The position numbers were made by a program, and so were the translations under genes. The notes below the pieces were generated by a model. That model was not told where the DNA came from. It saw nothing but the letters and a program-made list of their open reading frames with translations, and searched no databases. Of a stretch of 31,157 bases of DNA, positions 17,234 to 25,920 are shown in pieces. The first letter of the stretch is position 1; each line of letters begins with the position of its first letter. The stretch is from NCBI GenBank assembly GCA_910578985.1, contig CAJTSF010000027.1, positions 1 through 31,157 of the forward strand. The letters are read 5' to 3'. The DNA is from an uncultured Odoribacter sp. GTDB lineage: Bacteria; Bacteroidota; Bacteroidia; Bacteroidales; Marinifilaceae.

Positions 17234-17881
17234 ATGAATGAATTGTTTACGTTTGGTTTATTGTGTTTTACTTCTTTTTTTACGCTGACGAATCCGTTGG
17301 GAGCAATGCCTGTTTTCATGACAATGACTATGGAATTGGATGAGGTGGAACGTCGCAAAGTAGCCCTTCGTGCTTCATTGGTTTCCTTTTTAATCATGAT
17401 GATGTTTGCTATTTCAGGTGACTTCCTTTTTCGCTTCTTTGGAATTTCGATTGATAGTTTGCGAATAGTTGGAGGAATTATTTTTTTGATTATGGGGATG
17501 GATATGTTGCAGGCGCGATTAGTTAAAACAAAGGTCAAGGATTCTGAAGTCAAAAATTATGTAAATGATATTTCTATTACTCCACTTGCCATTCCTATGT
17601 TGTGTGGTCCGGGAACCATTACTAATGCAATTGTGATGTGGAATAGGGCTGCAGATTGGGAGATGAAGACGATGATGGTGTTGGCGGTAGTAGTAGTTAT
17701 TGTTCTCGTGTATTGTATCCTTCGTAGCTCTTCCCGCATTATTAAATTACTTGGAGAGACGGGAAACAATGTTATGATGCGTTTAATGGGCTTGATTGTT
17801 ATGGTGATTGCTGTAGAATTTTTCTTTAGTGGATTGAAGCCGATCGTACTGGATATTTTGGGGGATTTCTTTCAAGCGTAA
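17234..17881 (+). CDS. MarC family integral membrane protein
   Basis: 215 residues with about six transmembrane segments and the MarC family signatures: TLTNPLGAMPVF in the first loop and the second repeat-like ITPLAIPMLCGPGTITNAIV, plus LRIVGGIIFLIMGMDML. Family members are inner-membrane proteins; the old link to multiple antibiotic resistance was not upheld in E. coli, and the function remains unsettled (a small-solute or export role is suspected). It follows the TlpA-like gene by 28 bases and may share its transcript. The next gene has its own -7 element. Confidence 0.92.
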   Translation: MNELFTFGLLCFTSFFTLTNPLGAMPVFMTMTMELDEVERRKVALRASLVSFLIMMMFAISGDFLFRFFGISIDSLRIVGGIIFLIMGMDMLQARLVKTKVKDSEVKNYVNDISITPLAIPMLCGPGTITNAIVMWNRAADWEMKTMMVLAVVVVIVLVYCILRSSSRIIKLLGETGNNVMMRLMGLIVMVIAVEFFFSGLKPIVLDILGDFFQA

Positions 17882-17930
17882 ATGTCGGAATATTTCGAAG
17901 AAGATATTAGCATTATTGTATAGAATAGTT

Positions 17931-17938
17931 TACTTTTG
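17931..17938 (+). promoter_or_regulatory. -7 element before the transaldolase gene
   Basis: TACTTTTG is a perfect match to TAnnTTTG, lying 37 bases before the ATG at 17976 in the 94-base gap after the MarC gene. A clear -33 TTTG at the normal distance is not visible. Nothing else of note was seen in this gap. Confidence 0.55.
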
Positions 17939-17975
17939 TTTCAAGAGACAGTTATGAACATTAATAGATAAGATT

Positions 17976-18632
17976 ATGAAGTTTTTTATTGACACAGCTA
18001 ATCTGTCACAGATTCGGGAAGCCAATGAAATGGGAGTGCTTGATGGTGTGACAACCAATCCTTCTCTAATGGCAAAGGAAGGTATTAAGGGTGTGGAAAA
18101 TTGCAAAAAGCACTATGTGGATATCTGCAATATCGTAGATGGAGATGTGAGTGCAGAGGTGATTTCTACTGATTACGAAGGAATGATTAAAGAAGGAGAA
18201 GAGTTGGCAAAGTTGCATTCGAATATAGTCGTAAAAGTTCCTTGCATTGCTGACGGTATCAAAGCTATTAAGTATTTTACCGGGAAAGGAATCCGCACTA
18301 ATTGTACATTGGTATTTTCTCCGGGCCAGGCATTACTTGCTGCTAAAGCTGGGGCGACTTATGTATCTCCTTTTGTAGGACGTTTGGATGATATTACCAG
18401 CGACGGAATCGAATTGGTAGGTAAAATTGTAGATATGTATAGTTTTTATGGTTTCCAGACTCAGGTGCTGGCAGCATCCATTCGTACCACACAGCATATC
18501 ATTCAATGTATTGAGGTAGGTGCTGACGTAGCAACTTGTCCTTTGTCTGCAATTAAAGGATTGTTGAACCATCCTCTTACGGATATTGGTTTGGCTAAAT
18601 TCATGGAAGATTATAAGAAAGTAAACGGCTGA
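17976..18632 (+). CDS. Small transaldolase / fructose-6-phosphate aldolase family protein
   Basis: 218 residues, the short single-domain type (TalC/FsaA-like). Seen: the start KFFIDTANLSQI, VTTNPSLMAKEG, the Schiff-base lysine in NIVVKVPC (Lys87), the GIRTNCTLVFSPGQALLA strand, and VSPFVGRLDD. It transfers dihydroxyacetone units between sugar phosphates (sedoheptulose 7-phosphate and glyceraldehyde 3-phosphate), or cleaves fructose 6-phosphate. In Bacteroidota such short proteins often serve as the cell's transaldolase, but the sequence does not separate the two activities. It stands alone with its own promoter and is followed 9 bases later by a YciO-like gene. Confidence 0.93.
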   Translation: MKFFIDTANLSQIREANEMGVLDGVTTNPSLMAKEGIKGVENCKKHYVDICNIVDGDVSAEVISTDYEGMIKEGEELAKLHSNIVVKVPCIADGIKAIKYFTGKGIRTNCTLVFSPGQALLAAKAGATYVSPFVGRLDDITSDGIELVGKIVDMYSFYGFQTQVLAASIRTTQHIIQCIEVGADVATCPLSAIKGLLNHPLTDIGLAKFMEDYKKVNG

Positions 18633-18641
18633 TTTTTCCGT

Positions 18642-19250
18642 ATGTTGCTAAAATTGTATGAGGATAACCCGAATCATCGGGATATCCTCAAAATTGTAAA
18701 TATATTGCGGGATGGCGGAGTCGTGATTTATCCGACGGACACGGTTTATGCTATCGGATGTGACATCATGCATGTGAAAGCGGTGCAGCGGGTGTGCCAG
18801 TTGAAAGGGATTAAGCCGGAAAGGGCAAATTTCTCCATGATTTGCCGCGACCTTTCTAACATTGCTGCCTATGCCAAAGTTAGCAACGAAGTCTTTAAAG
18901 TCATGAAGCGTAACTTGCCCGGACCTTTTACTTTTGTGTTGCCGGCGACGAATAAATTGCCCAATGTTATGATGAATCGGCGGAAGACTATCGGTATTCG
19001 TATTCCGGACAACTTTATTGTCCAGACGATAGTTGAGGAATTGGGCAATCCTTTGTTGACAACCTCAGTGAAAGCGGAAGATGAAATGGTGGAATACATC
19101 ACAGATCCTGAACTTATTCATGAAAAATATGAGAGTACGGTGGATTTGGTTATTCATGGAGGATATGGGCATAATGTAGCTTCCACTGTGGTAGATTGTA
19201 CTCAAGCTTCCATTGAAATTATCCGGCAAGGAATAGGAGAATTGCTTTAA
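18642..19250 (+). CDS. Sua5/YciO/YrdC family protein, YciO-like (threonylcarbamoyl-AMP synthase family)
   Basis: 202 residues, only the YrdC fold, with no C-terminal Sua5 domain. Seen: VVIYPTDTVYAIGCDI (nucleotide pocket), FSMICRDLSNIAAYAKV, PGPFTFVLPAT, NRRKTIGIRIPDN and a late VDLVIHGGYG. The middle and end agree much better with E. coli YciO (which has MCRDLSELS, KRKTIGMRVP and IIHGGY at the same places, recalled from memory) than with TsaC, so it is probably the YciO subtype rather than the main tRNA t6A enzyme, although annotation often calls all of them threonylcarbamoyl-AMP synthase. It is 9 bases after the transaldolase gene and only 5 bases from the convergent trkH gene. Confidence 0.9.
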   Translation: MLLKLYEDNPNHRDILKIVNILRDGGVVIYPTDTVYAIGCDIMHVKAVQRVCQLKGIKPERANFSMICRDLSNIAAYAKVSNEVFKVMKRNLPGPFTFVLPATNKLPNVMMNRRKTIGIRIPDNFIVQTIVEELGNPLLTTSVKAEDEMVEYITDPELIHEKYESTVDLVIHGGYGHNVASTVVDCTQASIEIIRQGIGELL

Positions 19251-19255
19251 ACCGC

Positions 19256-20704
19256 TTATCTTTTCCAGAATGATGGGGTAAACAATACCATTACTGTGAA
19301 TATTTCCAAGCGTCCCACTAACATCAAAAAAGAAAGAAACAATTTAGCGAACTCGTTAAACGGGGCATAAGTGTACATCGGACCGATGCTTCCGAATCCG
19401 GGACCTACATTGCTCATACTGGATATCACAGAACTGCATGCTGTTAGCATATCGTCTGCAAATAAAGCCATGACTAGACTACCAAGGACAAATATGATGA
19501 TATATAAAATAGCAAATCCCATAACCCCGGTCATGATATTCGGATGTACGCTTTTATGATTGTATTTCACCATAATGACTCCGTTCGGATGAATCAGTCG
19601 TTTTAGTTCTGTAAATGAATTTTTAAACAGCAAGTATACGCGAATCATTTTAAAGCCACCCGCTGTGGAGCCGGCACAGGCCCCGGTGAAAAATAGTAAA
19701 AATAGAATTAATCCTAACAGAGGTGACCATTGCAGGTAGTCAACGGTAGCAAAACCGGTTGTCGTCATGATGGAGACAACTTGGAATAGCGCATCTCGAA
19801 AACTTTTCTCTGTGTCTGCCCAACCGCTGAAATAAAGTCCGGTACCGATGATAATGCTGGCGACTATAGTTATCGTTGTATAAAATCGAAATTCATTATC
19901 TGTATATAATTTGCGCCAGTATCCTTGAAAAATTCCGTATAGTAATCCAAAATTTGTACCTGAAATGAACATAAAAGTAATAATTACATATTGAATATAG
20001 GGAGAATTCCAATGGGCGATGCTATTGGCTTTGGTGGAGAAGCCGCCAGTGGAGATGGTAGACATGGTGTGACAGATGCTGTCGAATGTATTCATGCCGC
20101 CTGCGTACAGCAATACGGATTGTATTAGGGTTAGAATCACGTACAGCAGCCATATTTTCCGTGCTGATCCTGTAAAAGTAAATGATGTTTTATTGTGTGT
20201 GGGACCGGTAGTTTCCGCCACATACAAGTCACGGCCTTCGATGCCTAGGCTGGGAAGTACTGCAATAAAGAGCATAATAATACCGACTCCTCCTAACCAA
20301 TGCGTAAGCGACCTCCAGAAAAGAGTGGCATGGGGAACCGATTCTATATCGGGGATGACTGAAGAACCGGTTGTTGTAAAACCGGACATGGTTTCAAAGA
20401 AAGCATCTGTAAATGAAGGGAGAGTATTTCCCCAAATATAAGGCAGACATCCGAAAAGTGAAAATACGATCCATACAGTGGTAACCATGAAATATCCGTC
20501 TTTTTTTGCCAGTACCCGATCTTTGATTTTTACAAACCGGCAAATGGCGCCTCCTGAGGTTAAAGTGATGGCAGTTGTATAGACAAATGCCATAAGATCA
20601 GGTCCTTTGTAAATAAATGCCACTATGATGCACAAAAAGAGAAAAGCGCTTTCCAACAACAGTAATCGCCCTAATAGGTTGGTGATAAAACGAAAGTTAA
20701 TCAT
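19256..20704 (-). CDS. trkH: Trk-type potassium transporter, membrane subunit TrkH
   Basis: 482 residues with many transmembrane segments and the four short re-entrant pore loops of the Trk/Ktr/HKT superfamily, with selectivity-filter-like TTTGSSV, STGGFS, TTTGFAT and SNVGPGFG strings in order. It forms the potassium-conducting part of Trk uptake in the inner membrane and works with the cytoplasmic TrkA ring encoded 5 bases upstream. Length is in the normal 480-500 range. The stop lies 5 bases from the convergent YciO-like gene, so the transcripts from both sides probably overlap. Confidence 0.95.
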   Translation of the reverse strand: MINFRFITNLLGRLLLLESAFLFLCIIVAFIYKGPDLMAFVYTTAITLTSGGAICRFVKIKDRVLAKKDGYFMVTTVWIVFSLFGCLPYIWGNTLPSFTDAFFETMSGFTTTGSSVIPDIESVPHATLFWRSLTHWLGGVGIIMLFIAVLPSLGIEGRDLYVAETTGPTHNKTSFTFTGSARKIWLLYVILTLIQSVLLYAGGMNTFDSICHTMSTISTGGFSTKANSIAHWNSPYIQYVIITFMFISGTNFGLLYGIFQGYWRKLYTDNEFRFYTTITIVASIIIGTGLYFSGWADTEKSFRDALFQVVSIMTTTGFATVDYLQWSPLLGLILFLLFFTGACAGSTAGGFKMIRVYLLFKNSFTELKRLIHPNGVIMVKYNHKSVHPNIMTGVMGFAILYIIIFVLGSLVMALFADDMLTACSSVISSMSNVGPGFGSIGPMYTYAPFNEFAKLFLSFLMLVGRLEIFTVMVLFTPSFWKR

Positions 20705-20709
20705 AGCGT

Positions 20710-22050
20710 TTATTGAAAATATTTAATCACCCGTTTGATGGCACTTTGGAGGGCAAAAATCACGACATTATCTCCTGGTTGTATTTGTACATCTCCTTTC
20801 GCAATAATGGTTTCTTCGCCGCGAAACACACCGCCTACTGTAGCATTTTCTGGAAAGTTCATGTCCCGGAGGAGATGTTTGGTGATTTTGCTTCCTGGCT
20901 TGGCTTCCAATTCAAATACTTCCGCTTCTGAAAAAGTCAGGAATTTCAAATGTTTTACATCTACGTTCATCGTATAACGGTAGATGTGTGATGCGGCAAT
21001 CAATTTGGTGTTGATGAGCGACCCGATACCGATGTTTTCTGCCAAATCGATATAATCGATATTTTCCACTTCCGCCACGCTTTTCTTGACCCCCATTTTT
21101 TTGGCCAACAGGCAGGAGAGTATGTTGGTCTCCGATGAACCTGTAACGCTGATGAAAGCATCTATATTTCGAATACCTTCTTCCCGTAATAGGTTCAAAT
21201 CGCGTCCGTCTCCATTTATGACTAAAGTAGATTTCAAGCGGTCAGCCAATTGGATGCACTTTTCCCGGTCTTTTTCAATGATTTTTACGTTATAGTTTTT
21301 TTCCAATAAAGATGCTGCTTTAATTCCGATTCGCGAAGCTCCGACAATGACGATATTCCGGATTTCAAAAGGCTCTTTGCCACAGAGAGCGAACACTTCC
21401 GAAATAAAAGCGGGACGAGTGACTACAAAAATCAAATCTCCGTATTGCAATTCATCGTTACCTCGGGGGATAATAGTGTGGTTCCGGCGTTTGATGGCGA
21501 CAATCCGAAATTGGTCGGCGCCGTATTTTTCCGCCATCTTAATTAATGTATGGTTTAAGATAGGAGCGTTTTCCCATAGCTTGATGCCCAATAATTGCAA
21601 TCTGCCGTCTGAAAATTCGTGCATTTGTCGCGAACCGGTCAGTTTTAGCGATCCTACGATTTCTTCTGCCGCCAGTCGTTCAGGATATATCAAAGAGTCG
21701 ATACCGATGGATTTTAAATATTCCGTCTGTTCTGTTTCAAGATATTCACTGTTATTTACCCGGGCAATGGTTTGTTTGGCTCCCAACTTTTTAGCAAGAA
21801 TGGCAGAGGTAATGTTTAGCTCTTCTTGTGGATTGACGGCGATATATAAATCACATTTCCCGACCTCTGCGTCTTTGAGCGCTCCGATAGAGGTACACGA
21901 AGCGACTACTGAGAGGATGTCCAGTTGGCTTTCCAACTCCTCTAATTTTTCCTGGTTCGTGTCAATCAGCATGATGTTATGCTCTTGGCGGCTCAACATC
22001 TTAGCGAGATGGGTTCCTACTGATCCTGCCCCTGCAATAACGATATTCAT
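20710..22050 (-). CDS. trkA: Trk potassium system nucleotide-binding subunit TrkA
   Basis: 446 residues arranged as two RCK_N/RCK_C pairs: the first Rossmann motif IVIAGAGSVGTHLAKML with IDTNQEKLEEL near residue 1-40, and a second at about 232 (IVIVGASRIGIKAASLLEKNYNVKI), each followed by an RCK_C domain that closes with GDLIFVVT or GDNVVIFAL. It binds NAD(H)/ATP and gates TrkH. The order trkA then trkH with 5 bases between supports an operon. A minus-strand -7-like box (22083-22076) and a short palindrome lie just before the start. Confidence 0.95.
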   Translation of the reverse strand: MNIVIAGAGSVGTHLAKMLSRQEHNIMLIDTNQEKLEELESQLDILSVVASCTSIGALKDAEVGKCDLYIAVNPQEELNITSAILAKKLGAKQTIARVNNSEYLETEQTEYLKSIGIDSLIYPERLAAEEIVGSLKLTGSRQMHEFSDGRLQLLGIKLWENAPILNHTLIKMAEKYGADQFRIVAIKRRNHTIIPRGNDELQYGDLIFVVTRPAFISEVFALCGKEPFEIRNIVIVGASRIGIKAASLLEKNYNVKIIEKDREKCIQLADRLKSTLVINGDGRDLNLLREEGIRNIDAFISVTGSSETNILSCLLAKKMGVKKSVAEVENIDYIDLAENIGIGSLINTKLIAASHIYRYTMNVDVKHLKFLTFSEAEVFELEAKPGSKITKHLLRDMNFPENATVGGVFRGEETIIAKGDVQIQPGDNVVIFALQSAIKRVIKYFQ

Positions 22051-22059
22051 GGTACAATA

Positions 22060-22083
22060 TTCAAAGTTGAACAGGCAAAATTA
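22060..22083 (-). promoter_or_regulatory. -7-like box and short palindrome before trkA
   Basis: On the minus strand TAATTTTG (22083 down to 22076) matches TAnnTTTG. Four bases further on, TTCAA-CT-TTGAA forms a perfect 12-base palindrome (22071 to 22060) 10 bases before the trkA start codon at 22050. There is no convincing -33 element. The palindrome is short enough to be chance. Confidence 0.35.
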
Positions 22084-22110
22084 GAAAAATAAGTGAGATG
22101 TTTTCTTGTT

Positions 22111-24048
22111 CTACTTTTTTTTGTGCAGACGGATGGCGCCTGTTTCTCCCGTGTAACGAAAAAGGAGGTGATGTTCCGCACAAAATGCTCGCCAATTTTC
22201 AACATTCAAGGGATGATTGGAGCCGTCTAACAGAATGAGTGGGGGATAAGATTTTCGACACTCTTTTCCGAATACTTGCCGTGGTGATATTCCTTCTGTA
22301 ATAATTACTATATTCCCTGCATAAGGTAGTTCCTGTTTGCCGTCGGGTATCCAAATCGTGTCCTTGCCATAGTAAAGGCAAGGAGGGAGCCATTGTAAGT
22401 CATGCCCCAATATTCCTGCTGCTTCCGGTAGGGGCTGCAAATGATGGTACAAGACGTATGGACGTTCTTTTTCCGGTATGCCGCTTGTATTTTTGATAGT
22501 GAAACAATAACCTTTTTCATTGACAAGGATTGCGGATTTACGGTATGCGTGAAAAATTACGATTTCCTCTCGGCTTGTCAAATATCTTTGGACTCCAATA
22601 GAATATCCTAAAAGCAAGACTAAAGATAGCCATGTGGCATGAAAATAAACCTTTTTCTGAAGCTGCCAATAACTCATGATGCAGCTTAGTACGATATACC
22701 ACAGTATGGTTTCTATTGCTGTCGGGTAAAGGTCATGCAGGTTTAGCATGATGGAAGATACGGCGTGTAGGTATTTTGTCAGGAGCCAACTTAATCCTTC
22801 GCATATCGGCATTAGGAAACGGCTTATATTTTCTGGCAATGTCAGTAAAACCGTTGTTGCATACAAGAAACAGGAGGCTATCGGTACTGCGATGAGATTG
22901 GACAAGAGGCTACTAAGATTGATAGTATGGAAAAAATAGGCACTGAAGGGTAAGGTGGGCAATTGTGCAGCTACTGTGACACATATGCTGGTATAAATCT
23001 TTCTTCGGATACGGGGCAATTTCCCGGGAAGATGAAGCAGAAATGGATAAATTACCACGAGACCGGCATAGGCACTGTAGGAGAGTAGAAAACTCAAAGA
23101 GTAAAGCACTCGAGGATTTGCCCATAGGATGAGACAGGCGGAAGCAGCTAACAAGTTGACGCGGTGGTTGTCTCGTTCAAATGCGTTTCCCACGGTAATC
23201 ATGGAAAGGATAAGGGAGGCACGTACTACAGAAGGGGATAGTCCTGTAAGGCAGGCATACCCCCAAAGTAAGGGTAATACGTACAATTTTGCTTTTGACT
23301 TGAACAAGCGGAACCGTCGCAGAAAAAATACCAACAATCCGTAAATCATTCCCACATGCAGTCCTGAAACTGCCAATAGATGTATCGTTCCTGTAGTAAT
23401 GAAAAGTTGCTTTACTTCACCGGGGATGTCGTATTTATGTCCCAAGCCGATGGCTTTCATTAACTCGGCGCAAATGGTATCTTGTGTCAAGCGTTCCGCT
23501 TTTTCCGAAAGGGCGACTTGGCGAGCGCGGAAAAAAGAGCGCCAATTCTTCGAATGTCCGGTTTTTACGATAGGACCTGTCGGTTGAAAACGATACGTGA
23601 CTCCTTGTCGTTCCAGGTAACGTGCATAACTGAACTCTTGGGGGTTATCTTGAAATTGGAGAGGGAGCACCTTAGCATGGAAAGCAAGGGAATCTCCTAT
23701 GCGATAAAGGGTATCCGCATCAAAACGGTTCAGGAAAATTCGTTCGCCGCCCCAGGTCAAAATATAATTCCTGCCTGACAATTCCTCTTCGCATCGGGCA
23801 TGGACTTGCCATACTTTTTCGGCGTCGAAATGGACGGATTCCGATTGGGAAATGCTATTGCCCAAACTGAAGAAAGCGAGCAACAGATAGAGATCCGCTT
23901 CACATGATATTTTCCGTAGCCTTGCAATCGCTGGAATGAGCAATATCGGCACAATCCACCATGGGCAGTTGAAATATGCACTGCTTAAAATACCTCCTAC
24001 GGTAGCAGCCAGTAAATAGAGAAAAGGATAAGAAGAACCGAATCGCAT
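22111..24048 (-). CDS. ComEC/Rec2 family DNA channel protein, short form
   Basis: 645 residues. An N-terminal hydrophobic pair of segments and a DUF4131-like part (about 1-170) precede the ComEC Competence domain (about 190-470) with HLLAVSGLHVGMIYGL and many transmembrane helices (for example ALSLRASLILSMITVG-like segments reading SPSVVRASLILSM). ComEC carries transforming DNA across the inner membrane. In this protein the C-terminal 140 residues show no HxHxDH metallo-beta-lactamase motif, so the nuclease-like third domain of full-length ComEC (about 750-800 residues) is missing or worn down. It follows trkA by 60 bases on the same strand. Confidence 0.88.
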   Translation of the reverse strand: MRFGSSYPFLYLLAATVGGILSSAYFNCPWWIVPILLIPAIARLRKISCEADLYLLLAFFSLGNSISQSESVHFDAEKVWQVHARCEEELSGRNYILTWGGERIFLNRFDADTLYRIGDSLAFHAKVLPLQFQDNPQEFSYARYLERQGVTYRFQPTGPIVKTGHSKNWRSFFRARQVALSEKAERLTQDTICAELMKAIGLGHKYDIPGEVKQLFITTGTIHLLAVSGLHVGMIYGLLVFFLRRFRLFKSKAKLYVLPLLWGYACLTGLSPSVVRASLILSMITVGNAFERDNHRVNLLAASACLILWANPRVLYSLSFLLSYSAYAGLVVIYPFLLHLPGKLPRIRRKIYTSICVTVAAQLPTLPFSAYFFHTINLSSLLSNLIAVPIASCFLYATTVLLTLPENISRFLMPICEGLSWLLTKYLHAVSSIMLNLHDLYPTAIETILWYIVLSCIMSYWQLQKKVYFHATWLSLVLLLGYSIGVQRYLTSREEIVIFHAYRKSAILVNEKGYCFTIKNTSGIPEKERPYVLYHHLQPLPEAAGILGHDLQWLPPCLYYGKDTIWIPDGKQELPYAGNIVIITEGISPRQVFGKECRKSYPPLILLDGSNHPLNVENWRAFCAEHHLLFRYTGETGAIRLHKKK

Positions 24049-24103
24049 AAGTTTGTATTGGTAAGCCTCTCCGTATGTCTAAAGATATGGAACAGCCAAG
24101 GAG

Positions 24104-25075
24104 TTAGGAGATGTAGATTTCCAGTATTTCCGCCTCCTTATCGGGGATGAGGAAGATGCTTTTAAAGCAGGCGGGGACAAGAACTGTTTCTCCGGCATTG
24201 ACATGGACGCTTTGGTCTATATCGTACACCAGGGTAAACTGTCCCGACAGGCACATATAAACAACAAAAGAATCCAATTCGATATAGTCCTTTTCAATTT
24301 CCCGATTAAACTTCAGATAATTGGTGGTAAAGTACTTGCAATCCACTAATTCTTCTGTGTGATTCGGGTGGTTGTGGTAAGGAATACGGTGTTCTTCAGT
24401 GCGGTAGTTGATGACCTCTGTTGCAAGTTCTGTGTGCAGTTCCCGTGGCAATCCGTTACGGTCGAGGCGGTTGTAGTCGAACAGACGGTAGGTGATGTCC
24501 GAGGTCTGCTGGATTTCCGCGATGAAACATCCGGCATTGATGGCATGGACAGTTCCGGCAGGGATGAAAAAGCAATCTCCACGGCGCACAGGTTGCGTGT
24601 GGAGCAAGTCGGGAAGAGTGCCTTTCTGGAGATGGGCGAGGTATTCCGACGTGTCGGTGTCCTTATGAAAACCTAAAATAAGCGAGGCATCGGGAGTGGC
24701 GTCGATAAGATACCACATTTCTGTTTTTCCGTAGGCATGGTGGCGCTCTTTGGCAATGGCATCATCAGGGTGTACTTGAATGGAGAGGTTCTGTTGGGCA
24801 TCGATGTATTTGATGAGGAGGGGAAATTCTATGCCGAACGTATCATAAACATGGTCTCCGACCAAATCGCCCATGTACACTCCGATGAGTTCCTCCAAGG
24901 TATTGTCCGCAAGTGCGCCTTCCGACACAACGGAAAGATTGTCTTGTACGCCGGAAATCTCCCAACTTTCGCCGATAGTGGCATCCGGATTTTGGATATT
25001 GCCTTTGTTGGCGAGACGCTTGCCGCCCCAGACGGTTTCTTTCAATATGGGTTTGAATTTTAATGGATAAAGCAT
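24104..25075 (-). CDS. manA: Mannose-6-phosphate isomerase, type I (short form)
   Basis: Interconverts mannose 6-phosphate and fructose 6-phosphate and feeds GDP-mannose and GDP-fucose synthesis for surface polysaccharides; needs zinc. Seen: the start FKPILKETVWGGKRL, the metal-site motif IQVHPDDA (Gln100, His102), Glu119 in GKTEMWYLI, and His177 in IPAGTVHAI, the usual ligands. Length 323 is the short cupin form found in Firmicutes and Bacteroidota. It precedes comEC by 55 bases on the same strand, without a functional link, and has its own -7 box plus palindrome upstream. Confidence 0.94.
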   Translation of the reverse strand: MLYPLKFKPILKETVWGGKRLANKGNIQNPDATIGESWEISGVQDNLSVVSEGALADNTLEELIGVYMGDLVGDHVYDTFGIEFPLLIKYIDAQQNLSIQVHPDDAIAKERHHAYGKTEMWYLIDATPDASLILGFHKDTDTSEYLAHLQKGTLPDLLHTQPVRRGDCFFIPAGTVHAINAGCFIAEIQQTSDITYRLFDYNRLDRNGLPRELHTELATEVINYRTEEHRIPYHNHPNHTEELVDCKYFTTNYLKFNREIEKDYIELDSFVVYMCLSGQFTLVYDIDQSVHVNAGETVLVPACFKSIFLIPDKEAEILEIYIS

Positions 25076-25082
25076 GGGCTCA

Positions 25083-25107
25083 AATCTAAAGTTAGATTAC
25101 AAAGGTA
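25083..25107 (-). promoter_or_regulatory. Predicted -7 box and 16-bp palindrome before manA
   Basis: On the minus strand TACCTTTG (25107 down to 25100) is a perfect -7 element. One base later lies AATCTAA-CT-TTAGATT (25098 to 25083), a perfect 16-base palindrome with 7-bp arms, covering the likely transcription start, 8 bases before the manA ATG (25075). A TTTA about 16 bases upstream of the -7 box is the nearest -33 candidate and is weak. Confidence 0.5.
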
Positions 25108-25130
25108 TAATTAATTGTCGTACTAAACGG

Positions 25131-25907
25131 TTATTCGGCCCATTTTCTCAATATTTCCGCTAAGTTATCGGGTTGTTCGGCATGAATCCGGTGCCCGGCA
25201 TTGGGTATCGTAGTGAAAGTCGCATGAGGGAAGAGGCTGCGAATGAAGGGTTGGTCTTCTGGTGTAAGGTGTCTGGAGCGTTCGCCACGAATAAAGAGAA
25301 CCTGGACGGGGCAGGGGAGCAGTTCCGCATTCCATGCCATCACTCCGGGCAGTGCTTGGGATAGAGCTTCTGCGTGGAGACGCCAGCCGAACCGTTTTTC
25401 TTCTTTCCGGAGATTTTTAAACAGCAGTTGGCAAGTATCTTCATCTGGGATGGCAGCACGTATCCGATGATGGACGGCACCTCGCGACTCTCCGGGAAGA
25501 AAAGGGAAATGGGTTAGGAATTCCGCTATATTCCGATGCCAATGGGCATTTTCTTCTCCGTAGGCTTTAGGGGCAATATCGATAACAACTGCTTTCCGTG
25601 CGATGTTCGGATGATTTAATAACATGTACATGAGGCACTTCCCTCCCATGGAGTGCCCTACTATGACAGGCTTTTCGGGAAGTTGGAGTTGCCGGATGAA
25701 TTCCCTGATATCCTCGCTCATGGCGGCATATGTATGTTCCGGATGATGAGGAGATTGTCCGTGGTTACGCAAATCCGGTAAAATGACGTGGAAACCGGAT
25801 AGAGCCTCCGCAACGGTCAGCCAATTATCCGAAGCACCCCATAGCCCGTGCAGGATGATGAGGGGCGGTTGATGGGGATGACCTTTCTCTCGATAAAACA
25901 GTTGCAT
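25131..25907 (-). CDS. Alpha/beta-fold hydrolase (YbfF-like esterase)
   Basis: 258 residues with the alpha/beta hydrolase pattern: the oxyanion-loop HGLWGASDNW (about 20-29), PDLRNHGQSPH, nucleophile elbow VGHSMGG with Ser86, and a late NAGHRIHAEQPDN with catalytic His239. The nucleophile and histidine motifs agree with the YbfF/thioesterase-like branch, but the substrate is unknown. It is the only gene between frdB and manA. Its upstream gap contains the frd terminator hairpin, and a minus-strand -7-like element in the hairpin loop may serve as its promoter. Confidence 0.9.
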   Translation of the reverse strand: MQLFYREKGHPHQPPLIILHGLWGASDNWLTVAEALSGFHVILPDLRNHGQSPHHPEHTYAAMSEDIREFIRQLQLPEKPVIVGHSMGGKCLMYMLLNHPNIARKAVVIDIAPKAYGEENAHWHRNIAEFLTHFPFLPGESRGAVHHRIRAAIPDEDTCQLLFKNLRKEEKRFGWRLHAEALSQALPGVMAWNAELLPCPVQVLFIRGERSRHLTPEDQPFIRSLFPHATFTTIPNAGHRIHAEQPDNLAEILRKWAE

Positions 25908-25920
25908 TGAAAAAGCAATA

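Noticed and set aside
17882..17923. 13-codon frame starting directly after the MarC stop (MSEYFEEDISIIV)
   Set aside because: Too short to support, and it ends before the -7 box of the next gene; no comparison is available to show conservation.
21347..22084. 245-codon plus-strand open frame over trkA
   Set aside because: Antisense to a complete, well-supported trkA; composition and translation look random, with no start signals.
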